DNA of 64,000 nt from Isoetes taiwanensis (Eukaryota; Streptophyta; Lycopodiopsida; Isoetales; Isoetaceae). The stretch's first letter is position 1, and every line of letters begins with the position of its first letter. Both the position numbers and the translations under genes were made by a program. Below the pieces are notes generated by a model that worked only from the letters and a program-made list of their open reading frames with translations, was not told the origin of the DNA and searched no databases. The stretch covers positions 9,467,541-9,531,540 of the forward strand of contig JAJEKV010000040.1 of the NCBI GenBank assembly GCA_021234155.1, written 5' to 3'. Positions 46,755 through 58,500 of this stretch are shown piece after piece.

Positions 46755-48752
46755 ATGTTAGGAAGGGGGCGAGATCAAACCCAAGGTCTTGGCGATGGTG
46801 GCGGCAATTTCGTTTCTCCCTTGGCCCTCCGTTTACAGCAGGTATGGCTTCATACCCAGGTTTCTAAAGATTCCACATCCCCTGCTTCTTCATCTTCTGG
46901 CAGTTCCCAGATTGACTCACCCGGTTTTCAGTCCACCGCTAGCCCTGACCCTCTGGAAAACCCTCATGATGGACTATTTTTTGATCAATCTGAGCTTACA
47001 ACCCAAAATGATGGAAACAGAAGTCAGATACTTAGTAACATAGCTTCCATGTTGATGGATGAGGACATGGATGAACAGAACTTGCCGGACGAGGAATTAG
47101 ATGTTTGTATGGAGATTCTGCAAGATCTTCAAGATTTAGTAGACCCTAATAGCTTCTTGAGCTGTTCAGTGGCAGATGGTAACCTGGACTCCTCTTTTCT
47201 CGATTTTACCAGCGAAAGAGAGTTTACTCATGTCACCAGTTTTGGATCAGAGCAGTCCACAACATATCCAGAAGAAAGCCCTGAGAATGATCCATCTTAT
47301 TATTTGAATGACGAAGACTTAAGTTCTGTATTCCAGTTAAGTGACCTCGAAGGGTCAGATAGTTTTTTCTCAAGTGGTTCTAATGACTTTGGGGTGGATT
47401 ATCAGTATATCCAACCTAATAATGATCTTCCATCTCCAAGCTATGGAAATGGAGGAATGGCAACAGATATACAAGTTCAGGCACATCTTCAACCTAAGTC
47501 CAAACCAGAGATTGCCAGTTTTCCATGGCGCGCCCAGAAGGAAACTGCCTATCAGAAGGTTGTACAGAGATTAGGATTACACAACCCAATGCTGATAGAT
47601 CAACTAGTAGAGTGCGCTAGAACTGTGGCTAATGGAGATGTTATCAATGGTAATGCAATGATCGAAAGATTATCAAAAGAAGCTACCTATGGAAATGCCA
47701 CACAGCGTCTTGTGTACTTCTTCTTACAAGGATTAATGGCACGTATTTCTGCTACAGGGGGGATGCTTAGCACAGTTGACTGTTGTCATCGGCCCTCAAC
47801 AGCAGAAGCGCTCAATATTGTGAAGGTAGTAGTGGACAGGACACCCTTTTACAGATTGCCATATTTTTTCAGCAACCAGGTCATTTTGAGTGCATGCCAG
47901 GGATATGATAAGATACATATAATAGAATTTGGAACAACTTATGGCTATGGCTTCCAGTGGCCCCCTTTTATTCGTGATATATCTAAGTCCTCTCCAGCCC
48001 CTCAATTACGCATGAGTTTCATAGATTATCCTTGTCAAGGTTCGACATTAGAAAAGCTACGGGATATTGGCAGAAGGTTAATGCAGTATGCAGCACCATT
48101 TGGTGTAAATCTTAAAACTCATGCAATTGAAGAGAAATGGGAATCTGTAAATGTGGCTCTACAGCAGGATGAGCTTTTAATTGTCAATACAGTATTCAGG
48201 CAGCAAAATCTGTTTGATGAGACAGTGATACCGGAATGTCCTCGGAAATTATGGCTGAAGAAAGTAGCCAGCATGAAGCCTGCACTTTTCATTCAAGGCG
48301 TGCTTAATCTACCAGAGACTGCACCTTTCTTTATGACTAGGTTCCTAGAGATAATCCCATGGTATGCAACCATGATGGATATTCTAGAAACATGTTTAGG
48401 GGATAATGCAGGGGATAATGCTCATGTGAGGGAACTGTTTGAGAGGCGTAGATTTGGGAGACGAATAGTGAACGTGGTTGCTTGTGAAGGATTGGAGCGG
48501 ACAGAAAGGAGTGAAACGTATAAGAGATGGCACTCTAGAATGGAGGATGCTGGTTTTGTACTTCCAGAGATAGATGCAAACATATTAAGAACATCACAAG
48601 AGATGGTAAACTCATATAACAAAGATTTCTACTTAACCACAGATGGAGGCTGGCTTCTATTTGGATGGAAGGAGCAGGTACTACAAGGTTTTTCAGCTTG
48701 GACCTTCAAAAGAAAGGAATCTCGGCGTGGCAGATCCAAGCGAACTGCTTGA
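46755..48752 (+). CDS. GRAS transcription regulator, LISCL (SCL9/14/33-like) subfamily
   Basis: Single-exon ORF of 665 codons with no interruption. The Ser-rich, acidic N-terminal half contains SQILSNIASMLMDEDMDEQ, the ISxMLMEED motif typical of LISCL proteins. The GRAS domain occupies about residues 264-655. LHR I includes DQLVECARTVANGD; the VHIID core is IHIIEFGTTYGYGFQWP (about 386); a PFYRE-like region (APFFMTRFLEI) follows; the RVER-type block is VVACEGLERTERSETYKRW (about 575-590); the SAW motif is WLLFGWKEQVLQGFSAW, followed by a short basic tail (KRKESRRGRSKR). LISCL members act as nuclear co-activators, for example SCL14 with TGA factors in xenobiotic and stress response; that role here is by analogy. 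A 12-bp in-frame duplication gives GDNAGDNAH near 555. I chose the start because it is the only ATG near the 5' end in frame; a 5' UTR intron is possible. Confidence 0.93.
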   Translation: MLGRGRDQTQGLGDGGGNFVSPLALRLQQVWLHTQVSKDSTSPASSSSGSSQIDSPGFQSTASPDPLENPHDGLFFDQSELTTQNDGNRSQILSNIASMLMDEDMDEQNLPDEELDVCMEILQDLQDLVDPNSFLSCSVADGNLDSSFLDFTSEREFTHVTSFGSEQSTTYPEESPENDPSYYLNDEDLSSVFQLSDLEGSDSFFSSGSNDFGVDYQYIQPNNDLPSPSYGNGGMATDIQVQAHLQPKSKPEIASFPWRAQKETAYQKVVQRLGLHNPMLIDQLVECARTVANGDVINGNAMIERLSKEATYGNATQRLVYFFLQGLMARISATGGMLSTVDCCHRPSTAEALNIVKVVVDRTPFYRLPYFFSNQVILSACQGYDKIHIIEFGTTYGYGFQWPPFIRDISKSSPAPQLRMSFIDYPCQGSTLEKLRDIGRRLMQYAAPFGVNLKTHAIEEKWESVNVALQQDELLIVNTVFRQQNLFDETVIPECPRKLWLKKVASMKPALFIQGVLNLPETAPFFMTRFLEIIPWYATMMDILETCLGDNAGDNAHVRELFERRRFGRRIVNVVACEGLERTERSETYKRWHSRMEDAGFVLPEIDANILRTSQEMVNSYNKDFYLTTDGGWLLFGWKEQVLQGFSAWTFKRKESRRGRSKRTA

Positions 48753-49690
48753 ACTAATTGTCATCGTTTTTTTGAAAATATGGCCATGTTTTTCGAGATT
48801 TCAAGTCTCAGAACTTTTTCCAAACAGACCCGTATAAGTTGTATGAGTTGTTCTCTACTATGAACATGAATCTTGTATAGATCTGATCATTCTTTTTGTG
48901 CTAGTGCCTAGTCCTATTCATTAACAGGGATCACATTTTGTGCAATCAGTTAATTTTGTTTCAACTATTTGGGTAACCTACATTTAATTCGTCTTTCCAA
49001 GAGCTTGAATTGCCTGAATTTCACAAGCTCCACTTAAAATGATTTTTATTAGTTAATGTTATTCTTCTCATAAACTGTACAATACCATATTCCAGCATTT
49101 TCAAAATTTTATAGACTGAGTTATATACGAAAGCCATAGGCCTGATCATGTACTGCGTGAACAATGAAAAAGAAGGGAGGAGACAGTTTCCATCGGAATA
49201 AATTTGAATAAGACATTACACCATTCACAGATGGCATGAAAAGACTCAGAAAAAAGGCAAAGGTTGACTGCTCCATAGTTTGGAGTTTTGTACATAAATA
49301 TTAGGGTCCATAGCATATACTATTACTGCAAGTGGTATTAGTTGACAAACTTTACAAGCGTATTTTGAAATTTGTCCAATCTAGGCGCAAATCTTGGCGA
49401 GGAATGGGCTAATACGGAGCTTCATAGCAACAAAGAAACCCATCACTTATTTTTTCCACATAAATCCAAATTTGGCATCGGCCCACGTCAACGCTCATTG
49501 CCTTGTCTTGTGGGGTATAGTGATTTTGGGATGTGGAAGCTTATCCAATGAACGGGTGGAAATGCATTACACCAACTAGGCACTAGAATAGGATATTCAA
49601 ATGTTGTATGACACAAACTATCATGCTCATGCTTGTTTTCTTAGAGCTCTAAAGCATCATAATTAACAAGCTAAGCATTCCTCGACACCA
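48753..49690. other. GRAS 3' flank, no further gene seen
   Basis: AT-rich 3' flank without recognisable coding sequence; no repeat from elsewhere in the window was noticed. Confidence 0.45.
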
Positions 49691-49693
49691 TTG

Positions 49694-49846
49694 GGGCTGG
49701 GTTTCGAATACCTAGCTCCATGCTCATAATGTATATCGAGTCATTGTGTTAGAGCTCAATCTATGTGCTTTGAGTTTGAATATCTAGCTCCATGCTCACA
49801 ACGTATATCGAGTTGTTGTGTTTGAGTTCAATCTATGTGCTTTTGG
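49694..49846 (+). repeat. Tandem duplication, two 75-bp units
   Basis: CCTAGCTCCATGCTCATAAT ... ATATCGAGTCATTGTGTTAG ... CAATCTATGTGCTTTGAGTT is repeated as CTAGCTCCATGCTCACAACG ... ATATCGAGTTGTTGTGTTTG ... CAATCTATGTGCTTTTGGTT, unit starts about 75 bp apart. Confidence 0.85.
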
Positions 49847-49879
49847 TTTAATTGTCTGTGTCTCACTTTGTCAGTTAAA

Positions 49880-50093
49880 ACCTACAGTAGGAGATGCCCC
49901 TCCATACCTAATAAGCAATTCCAAGATAGCACAAATTATTAAAGTGTGCAGGAACCATCGGCAAGACCTGTATTATTGCTTTGTGGACTTCGCCAAAGCC
50001 TTGGGAAGAGAAATTATTGTAAGATATATAGAAAATATTGATGCTAAAAGTATTGAAGATGGCAAATTAGCTTATATACATTTAGTGGGATAG
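49880..50093 (+). mobile_element. LINE reverse transcriptase fragment
   Basis: The frame reads IAQIIKVCRNHRQDLYYCFV followed by DFAKALGREI. This is the conserved RT block around the first catalytic Asp (family pattern YxxFVDFxKAFD), with the second Asp changed to Gly. About 70 codons; nothing recognisable on either side. Confidence 0.6.
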
Positions 50094-51722
50094 ATCTTCC
50101 TCATATTAATACTTGCATAGTGAATGAATTTGAAATAGATTTATTCAATAACTTTATTGTTGAGAAGATGTAGCTTAAACAAGCACTTGGACAGAGATTG
50201 AAGATGAACCAAAGTTTATTCTCTTTATAATCAATTGAACTATTTCTGTGGAACCGATGTATCTACATAAGGGCCCACAATTAAAAAATATGACAAATAG
50301 ATGTGAACTTATATGTCATGCTTGAGAATCCTTTTGTGCATTGTTCAAAATTCAAGGTAAGATTGGCTCATTGTAGCAATTAACAGACCATCATATTTCC
50401 ATCTAGCATTTGTATATGTTATTTGTTCATGGCCTAACAAAGTTGCAAGTGGGAATCTCAAATGTAACATAATCTCCTCAACATATACCTATATAACCAC
50501 TACCACACTCTACATTACGACATTTCCCTCTTCCTATACTCCGATTGATTGAATTTACATGTACAAGAAATTTATCGTGGTGGCCAAGGCCATCGCGAAC
50601 ATTTATGTTTACCAAGTTGGCGTGAGTTCAGAATTCAAGTATTATGAACATATTATGCCATGGAAAAGAATCTAGTAAGGGCATTTCAAAATGATCTTTT
50701 TTCAATAAATAGCCCATCAATTAGTCAGCTAAGTGACTTATAACAAAGCCCTCTTTTGTTAGCGTTAGAATGGTGTTGATATTCACCCCCTAAGTATATA
50801 GCTTATGATTACACAACATAGGCTTTTTATTCATCTCAACGGTTTGTCTACAATGGTATAGAGTGGGTAGGTGCACGCCGCACGCAAGCTACCCAAATTG
50901 AAAAATTCGGACTTTTGTTCATATGTTGTCATTTTGTTTCTTTAGTATAGTGAGAAATCAATGGCTATATATTTGTAGTATGTGATAATATTGAGGTATG
51001 TAAATGGCTCTCTAATATACATATGTTCTCTCTCCTCTGTTTGAGAATAATCTTAAACTATATTGCATGTCAGTGAGTTCATATACTGCTAGAGATAGCT
51101 AACACCTTGTTATTGTAGGAAATTTGTTCTAGATTTGCTACAGATCTATCTCCAACTGTAAACCTGTTGGCTTATAAAAGTATTAAAATTTTCTACTTTT
51201 GCCTTTTGCTTTTGATTTCATCCACGGATAGGAATATTTGGCTTTGAAATTTGAATCCCAGTGTTATAATGATTTCATGAGACCAGAAAATTAAAAAAAA
51301 CATTATGCACAACTCTGGATTTCTAAAACACAGGCATGAAAGCATTGCATACCAGATTAACCTTAATGAATATGATAATACAGGATGTCTTTATTGGGCT
51401 CGAAAGTAGTGTAAAATTATGTAGAAAGCATAGAACTATCACTAAGATGATATAGCTTAACCTTGAAATGTAGAACGAACCAGGCCAAAGGAGAGACACA
51501 GACGATGGTAGCAATGCCTTGGACTAGAAAGAAATCTTTCTTCTTCAGAGGGAGATTGTAATCAGAGATGTATCACGTTCACTATTTCAATAATGGACCA
51601 TGTTCCTGTAGGAATTATATCTGTGCATGGGCCTTTCTTGATCAATACCATAGATTTCGACTTCTTAGTTCACCTCAAGGCTCAGTAATGAAGATTATGA
51701 AGAACTTATCAATGCCATAAAC
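50094..51722. other. No gene recognised
   Basis: AT-rich sequence with only short ORFs. It ends at the start of the copia LTR. Confidence 0.4.
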
Positions 51723-52228
51723 TGTTAGAATTATATGAAATCATGACAATTTGTGTTTGTCTAGGTCATGAGGTCACAAGGTGAAAATTAACCTAAAGGG
51801 ATAAAGGGTTGATTAAATGAATATTATGGGTAAGGAAACCACTGAGGTTATTAACTAATTATGTTATAATGACGGTCAAATAAGAGAATAACATACAACG
51901 AGCATTTCTAGCTTGTTGCGCCATAACCGTCGGAAATTATGTATATATCTCTGTATAGACTTAACAAAATCACTGGGTTGAGCACTTTCGAATCATCCAA
52001 TCAAGGTCTCTCTATAGATCTGTCGGACTTGATATTGAGTATGATATAATGGTTGTAATTCGAGTCTGCACCATTGTTTAAAGTTGTCTCATTCGAACAG
52101 TAAATTTGTGCTACAGTACCACTATGGTCAATGGTTGTTAGTTAAACGCAAATAGACAAATACCAATGAATATGCATTGAGTAGGCTATTCATTTTCTTG
52201 ACTGAAAACAAGTTGTAAGCATCTTACA
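51723..52228 (+). mobile_element. 5' LTR of the copia element
   Basis: Inferred boundaries: TGTTAG at 51723 and CTTACA ending at 52228, i.e. TG...CA with short inverted ends, 506 bp, directly before the primer-binding site. No second LTR copy was found to confirm it. Confidence 0.6.
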
Positions 52229-52241
52229 TTGGTATCAGAGC
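52229..52241 (+). other. Primer-binding site (initiator tRNA-Met)
   Basis: TTGGTATCAGAGC begins at the LTR end. TGGTATCAGAGC is the standard complement to the 3' end of plant initiator tRNA-Met used by copia elements. Confidence 0.85.
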
Positions 52242-55200
52242 TATGTCTAGCATATTTGGAGCAGAACTCTTAGGAGCAATCGAAGTTTACAACAGGTTTA
52301 GAAGGAAAAGGTAAAGCATGTATTAGAAGTTGAAGATTTATGGTATTTGATTGAAGATAAAAATGCCATTAAAGTAAGCACTGCAGCAGTCAAGAATGCA
52401 GTTGCAGAGGGTGCTAGTTCATCTATTAATGAAGGTTCCAGCGGTGGTAGAATAGTGGAACAAGTCGTAACTAGCAGTAGGACTGATGGTGAAGGGAAGT
52501 CTGAGCAAGCTAAAATAAAAGAAGCTCATGGTATTATTATGAGTAGAGTTGGATACAATATTGTGATAAGGATTAGAGGCAAAAGTCCAAAGGAAATGTG
52601 GAAGTATATGCTCCATAACTATGAAGAAAGACGTCTTAACAAATAGATGTGCTTGATCAAGAGTTTAGAAAACTCAAATATACTGACAAAGAAGATGTTG
52701 ATTCTTTCGTTCAGAAATTTGACAATATGGTAGCAGATCTTGAAGGTGCAGGAGTCTATCTTTCTCAAGAGCAACAAATTCTTCAAGCGGCCAGGGCTGT
52801 AGCAGACATAAGGCAGCTATCAGTCTTCATCAAAAACCTGGCCAAGACAAGGAGTGAAGCAGAAAGGATGCTGAGGACTGAGATTGAGCAACAAGATGTT
52901 GGTAATGGTGCTGAAATTTATCTTGCTAAAGGACAATCAAAGGGAAAGGATAAAGGTAAAATAGGGCCTTGTTTTCAATGTGATATGCTAGGGCATATAA
53001 AATCAAATTGTCCTAAACTAAACAAAGAAGGAAAGGAGAAGAATTGCTTTTCATGTGGAGGGCGTGGACATTTTGCTTCTGTTTGTCCTACTCCAAAGGG
53101 AGAAGGAAGAGGTCGAGCCAAGGAGCTTAGAGGAAGATCTGGATTTCAAAGAGGAAGAGCAAGAGAAAGGGGAAGAATTTCCAGTGCCAATATAGCTGAA
53201 GAGATGTCTCTTGAATAATGATGATGAGAACATTGAGGTAACTAATTCCAAAATATTTTTGGCTTCTAAGCATGATTATTTGACAAATGACAACTTATTT
53301 ATATTAGATAGTAGAGCTGAAAGATCGGTAGCATGCAATGAAAATGCTTTGAAGGAGTGCAAAGGAAATGCTCATGGTCACATACAAGTAGAAAATGGAG
53401 ATATGCAAAAAATAGAAGATGTTGGAGTTTTGGAGCTCTTTGATTTGGAAGAATAGAATAGAATAGAATAGTTTTTTTAACATCCACGGAGACCAATAGG
53501 TCATGGGACCCATACAATGGGCTAGTACAATCATTACTACTAGGATTAAAAAACCCCTGCCTCGAAAGGTTTTCAAGGGAAAAACCTTTGCAGTGATAGA
53601 GCTGAAAAATGTACTTTGTGTACCTAGTCTATTGAGAAATTTGATTTCAATAAGTCAGTTAGTAGATCTTGGATTCAAAGTTGTTTTTGAACAACAACAT
53701 TGTAAAATCTTACATGGAAATAAAATGAGGTTTTTAGTAAAAAGGATTGGCAATTTGTTTGATTTAAATGCAGGCTGTCTTGGAAGTATAAACTCTGTAA
53801 CAGAAGTTGACATTAAAACATGGCATGAATGATTATGTCATACCAATGTGAGAAATATAGAAATAATGATTGAAAAAGGTCTAATCCATGCTTCAGAAAA
53901 GAAGACAACTGAAAATACTTGCAATGGATGCATGCTGAGAAAAAGTAGCAGACTGCCATTCAAGAAAAGTTCAAAAAGAGCCAAAGAAGTCTTGGAGTTA
54001 GTGCACCGCAGTTTGGACCTCTGCACATCACTGAACAACATGTAAGAAATATTTTATTCGATTTATAGATGACTATAGCAGAAAAGCCAAATTATATTCT
54101 TTGCAAACTAAAGATTTAGCTTTTGAGGCTTTTAAAATATATGCAAATGAAATAGAGTATAGCACTGGAAAGAAAATTACATGTGTGAGATCAGATAAAG
54201 GAGGAAATACATGTCAAACCGATTAGAAAATATTGCATTCAAAGACGAATTAGAAGACAAATGACTTGTAGCCACACATCTCAACAGAATGGTGTAGCAG
54301 AAAGGAAAAACAGATCAATTTTAAATGCAGTAAGGGCCATGCTCAAATATACAAGGTTACCAAACTTTTTATGGGAGGAAGCTGCTAAAACATCAGTGCT
54401 CATACAAAATTTGTTGCCTTCATCAAGCATAGGAGGAGGAATTCCAGAAAAGTTATGGTCAAATAAGGAATTAAAATATGACTTAGCATATGCACACGTA
54501 CCTGCTGAGCAAAGAAAGAAGTTGGATGATAGGTCTTGGATCACCTATCTAGTTGGATATGATGAGCTATCAAAGGGATATCGATTGTATAGCCCAGCCA
54601 AAAGATGTATCATAATAAGCAGAGATGTGCACTTTATAGAAAGTAACTGTACAAACCAAGACAATTGACATTCAGGAACAAACAAGAGGAGAATGCAGAA
54701 GTTAAAACTGAAAAACAGAAAAGTTTTGATAGTATTTTCATTAATGATGATGATGAGTAGACATTTGATAATGTGGACAGTCAGAATGAGATCTCAAAAG
54801 ATCATGATGACGAAATTGAGAGCATGCATGATCACGGTGACAATCATAATAAGATTTCAAAGGAAGATGCATTGATGGAGAAAAGGCTGAAACTGGCTGC
54901 ATGATCACCGGAGAATACCACTAGCGAAAAGCATTAAATTGGATAGACTGCGAGAGATAGATGTGGACAGAGTATGGTGACGGTGATGCTGGAAGATGAA
55001 GAATTCAAAGGAATCAAATGAAGAAGCCACGATGTATTGGAAGGTGGAGTTCGACTACGAAGCCATTGAGTCAACTGAAGCATTGGCATGGAAAAAGGAT
55101 ATGGAGGCAGAAATGGAATCATTTCAAAGAACATCTACCTATGATATGGTGGAATTACCAAAAAGAAAGAATATTATTGGCAACAAGTGGATTTTTAAAG

Positions 55201-55530
55201 TGAAATTAGAGGCAGATGGGATCATACCGTCTGAGGCGGATTAGTAGCTTTCGGGCTTTTTCCACCAGGAGGAAGGGGTATAGATTTTGAAGACGCAGCA
55301 CTTCTCATATTGTAAAGTTGACCATTGTAAGGATCTTGTTAGCAATGGCTAATATGGAAATCCACCATATGGATGTCAATACTGCATACTTGAATGCAAA
55401 ACTAGAGGAGGAAGTATACACGAGACAAGCTCCAGGCTTTGAACAAGGGAATAACAAAGTCTGGAAGCTCAAATGGGCTGTTTATGGGATAAAACAATCT
55501 CCACACGTAAAACCTAACAAATAGTGCAGG
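52242..55530 (+). mobile_element. Ty1/copia polyprotein, degenerate and 3' truncated
   Basis: Order: gag (52347-53218, frame change near 52645) with two CCHC knuckles, CFQCDMLGHIKSNC and CFSCGGRGHFASVC. Protease with LDSRA in place of LDSGA (about 53305). GAG-pre-integrase (KNVLCVPSLLRNLISISQLV; about 53607-53700) and an integrase His-Cys region (CNGCMLRKSS; about 53920). Integrase core fragments (RFIDDYSRKAKLYSL, about 54060; TSQQNGVAERKNRSILNAVR, about 54270). The RT begins RKNIIGNKWIFKVKLEADG (about 55160) and HHMDVNTAYLNAKLEEEVY (about 55350), stopping at GIKQSP near 55500. The rest of RT, RNase H and the 3' LTR are missing. Many frame breaks; not autonomous. A 150-bp LINE end interrupts it at 53449. 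Confidence 0.9.
53449..53597 (-). mobile_element. LINE 3' end inserted in the copia pol region
   Basis: GAATAGAATAGAATAG followed by the same 3' UTR sequence as the copies at 25.0 and 27.0 kb (TCCACGGAGACCAATAGGTC, ATGGGCTAGTACAATCATTA), ending at AAAACCTTTGCAG. Host frame is ...LELFDLE before and VIELKNVLCVP after. Only about 150 bp, an extreme 5' truncation. I saw no clean target-site duplication. Confidence 0.85.
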
Positions 55531-58500
55531 CCGCTATTTGCTTTAATGTAAAGACCCAGCAAATAGTGCACCCACGCCATTCTTTTATAGATAACACATT
55601 TTCACAGAGATCATGTAGTCATATATTAATATAATACAAAGTAGATACAATTTTTTTAATAGTCGTGACCAAAGTGCAGTGCTCATCATTGACTTTCTCA
55701 TAGTCTGCAGGATTAATTTTACTGCGGTCAACTGTATGCTCTTCCTGCTCAACTCCACCTTGGCCCGATGTTTCTCCTATCTCTTTATGAGAACCTGATT
55801 TTTCTTCCTCATTTTTTCTACTAGGTGCTCCATCATCTTTTGAGTCAAGACTTAGCTAAGCCAATGGCCGCTGGGGCAAGCAAGGGGTATAGGACGTTCT
55901 CAACCCTAGGGTAGTTGCACAAAAGGGTGGATATAAAAAGGGCCCAAATTTTACATTTACAAAGGCAAAATGTAGGCAATATTTTGAAGTGTCGTTAATA
56001 CTACATTAATGGTTGGGTTGGGGAGAACCACATTTGGGAAGTTTTTGAGCGTGTCTTGTTTCTGTCCACAGCTCAACAAGCCACTCAGAACTCTCTCTCT
56101 GTTAGCAAATCTCTCTATCTGAGTGGCGATTAGAATCCTTACTTGTGATTCTTAGTTTCATACATCATAAGCTTCTTGGTCTTCTTACCTAGAAGGCGGT
56201 AGAAACTTTGTATCGAGAGTTTAGTTCTTAGAGTTTTAGGATCATGATAAGAAACTCATCGTGTTTCCCCGAAATCCTGCGTTTGAAACCAGTAGGTCTC
56301 AAAGCATCGCGACAAAGAAATGAAAAGTGGGGCGTCTCTCCATTAGCAAAGCTACAAGTACATCGGCAGGTTGAGAGAATGCCGGGTAAAACACCTTAGA
56401 AGCAACCATTTTTACGATGCTCTTTATCGAGGGGCACACAAATAGTGCAAGGAGTTTGGGGTGATGAAGCTCGGCGGTGAGGGTTATGAAGAGTAGGATA
56501 GAGCGAGCATGAATCACCGGACTTTTTAAAATGTATGAGTTTGTTTTTAATACTAGAATGAGGTAGCAAACCATCACTTATACCCACAATACTTTACTCG
56601 AGCATACTCTTTATTCAAGAGGCATAAATGATTGGGAAGGGCTAAAGAGAGTGCATGTGCATTTGCTAAAAGCGCTCATAAGAGTCGACCTAGCGAAGTT
56701 ATTACCTTGAAATCCTCAATGTAAGAAAGCCATGCATGGTAAATCAGCGGAGTTGAAGAAGGAGCATCATGAAATTGATGGCGAATTATTAGAAAAGGAG
56801 ATCCCATGACTCGGTAACTTTGAACAATCGATTGCCAAATCTTTTAAAAATCGGAAAAGATAATAAGTCCGGATGTACTCTCGTTAAATTTGAAAAGTAC
56901 TTTTGGCTTGAGAGTTATACAAAGCAAGGATGCTCAAGTGAAAGTCAAATGGACAATTTGGACTCCTTAAGAGCAAGCCTTGACAGCAATTAGTTTAACT
57001 GCCTTGGCGACTCACTTTGAAGAGAAAAGAAAAGCGTTTAGTTATGGAGATGGATGCCTTACTTTGAGAAACCAATTGAGAACCTTTACGTGAATTAATT
57101 TGAATTGGATATACATCAAAGAACATAATAATGAAATCGAGGAGGCAAATACTTGATATTATGGCGAGGATCAATGAGATAGCAAGCTCAAATGGAAATC
57201 TAATTGTAATGTCATTTGCATCCTACTCACGTTCATGGACAAGTCGATAGCATCACATCTCATGTGGTTACATCATGTACCGGTATATTATTTGCCCTGG
57301 AAGCTCTACCATGGTGAATATGCTATGTTGTGGACATCCCTCGCCTATTATATCTAGCCTTTAGGGTGTCTGCAATGAGCAAGTCTTGTCACCTTGAGGA
57401 TGTTCGCGTTGCAGAAGGTTATCTTGCGAGATCATTGGAATGCGAGGTTTGGAGGTCATTAAGACTTTGTTTATGTAATGCATGGATACATTGAAGTTTT
57501 TACATACATTCTTAAGTGTGTTTCATTTTTGTACATAGATTTGAATCTTTTCTTGCCTTAGAATAAATGCACTTGAATGTATTTTAATTTATGAGTGGAT
57601 CTTTGTTTTGGCTGAGTTCTTTTTCACATGTAATTTTCATAATGGCTTATGTATTTTCTCTTTATATGTACATACTATAACATGCTCGAATACAAATGAG
57701 ATTATGATTACATCTATCTTTCTAGTTTTCTATTAGTACATTTCACAGTCATTGTTGGTAGATATTATTATACTATAATTGTACATCTGTTTTACCACTT
57801 GATTTACATCTAGTTTGCAATTTTTTAGCTTTTCATTGACATGAATTTTTCCTTTACATTTACCTTTTGACATGTTGGGATGTACATGCAACAAGATAAT
57901 ACAATTAATTTATTCACACATTTCTTCAATGTAGATATGGATAGCATCAAGAAGCAGCTGACCATTGTGGTAGTATGTAGTATTGATGTATATATTTGCA
58001 TTGCATGTTTGTGACTTCATTGTTACTTGGTTTTGGGTTGCCGCGAAGAAATTTCATGAAGGGTTAGGGGAGTGAGCACATGTAGAGGGAGTCCTTTGGA
58101 AACATGTGAAAGGATGATGTCCTTAGTAGTGAAACTCCATCCCACATCCTAGGTAAGCTGTAAAGAAGCAATCTTTTGACAATGTGGAGGATAAAAACAC
58201 ATTTAAATGAAGTTGATAGAAGATGTACCAAGGTAGCGGTCTATTAGAAGTGTTTTAGCCCAATTTGTTAATGAATTAATTTTGGGGTTTTAATTTGAGT
58301 GTTGAACTCAAAGCACGAACTTGCCATTTTCGGGGTGAGCAGGAGTGATTTAAAATGGTAGGGAGGCAATCTGATGACGAAATCAAAGGCTGCCATCAAA
58401 GGGAATTCAATGTCGGTGCATATTTTTAATGTTTTCCATCCTACATGCAAATTTGCATTGGGGTTTTAATTTGTTGGTGGTAGATGACCGCGGGAGAGGA

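Noticed and set aside
55500-55560. 3' LTR or polypurine tract of the copia element
   Set aside because: The sequence after 55.5 kb does not match the 5' LTR, and the RT is cut before its catalytic YVDD region.
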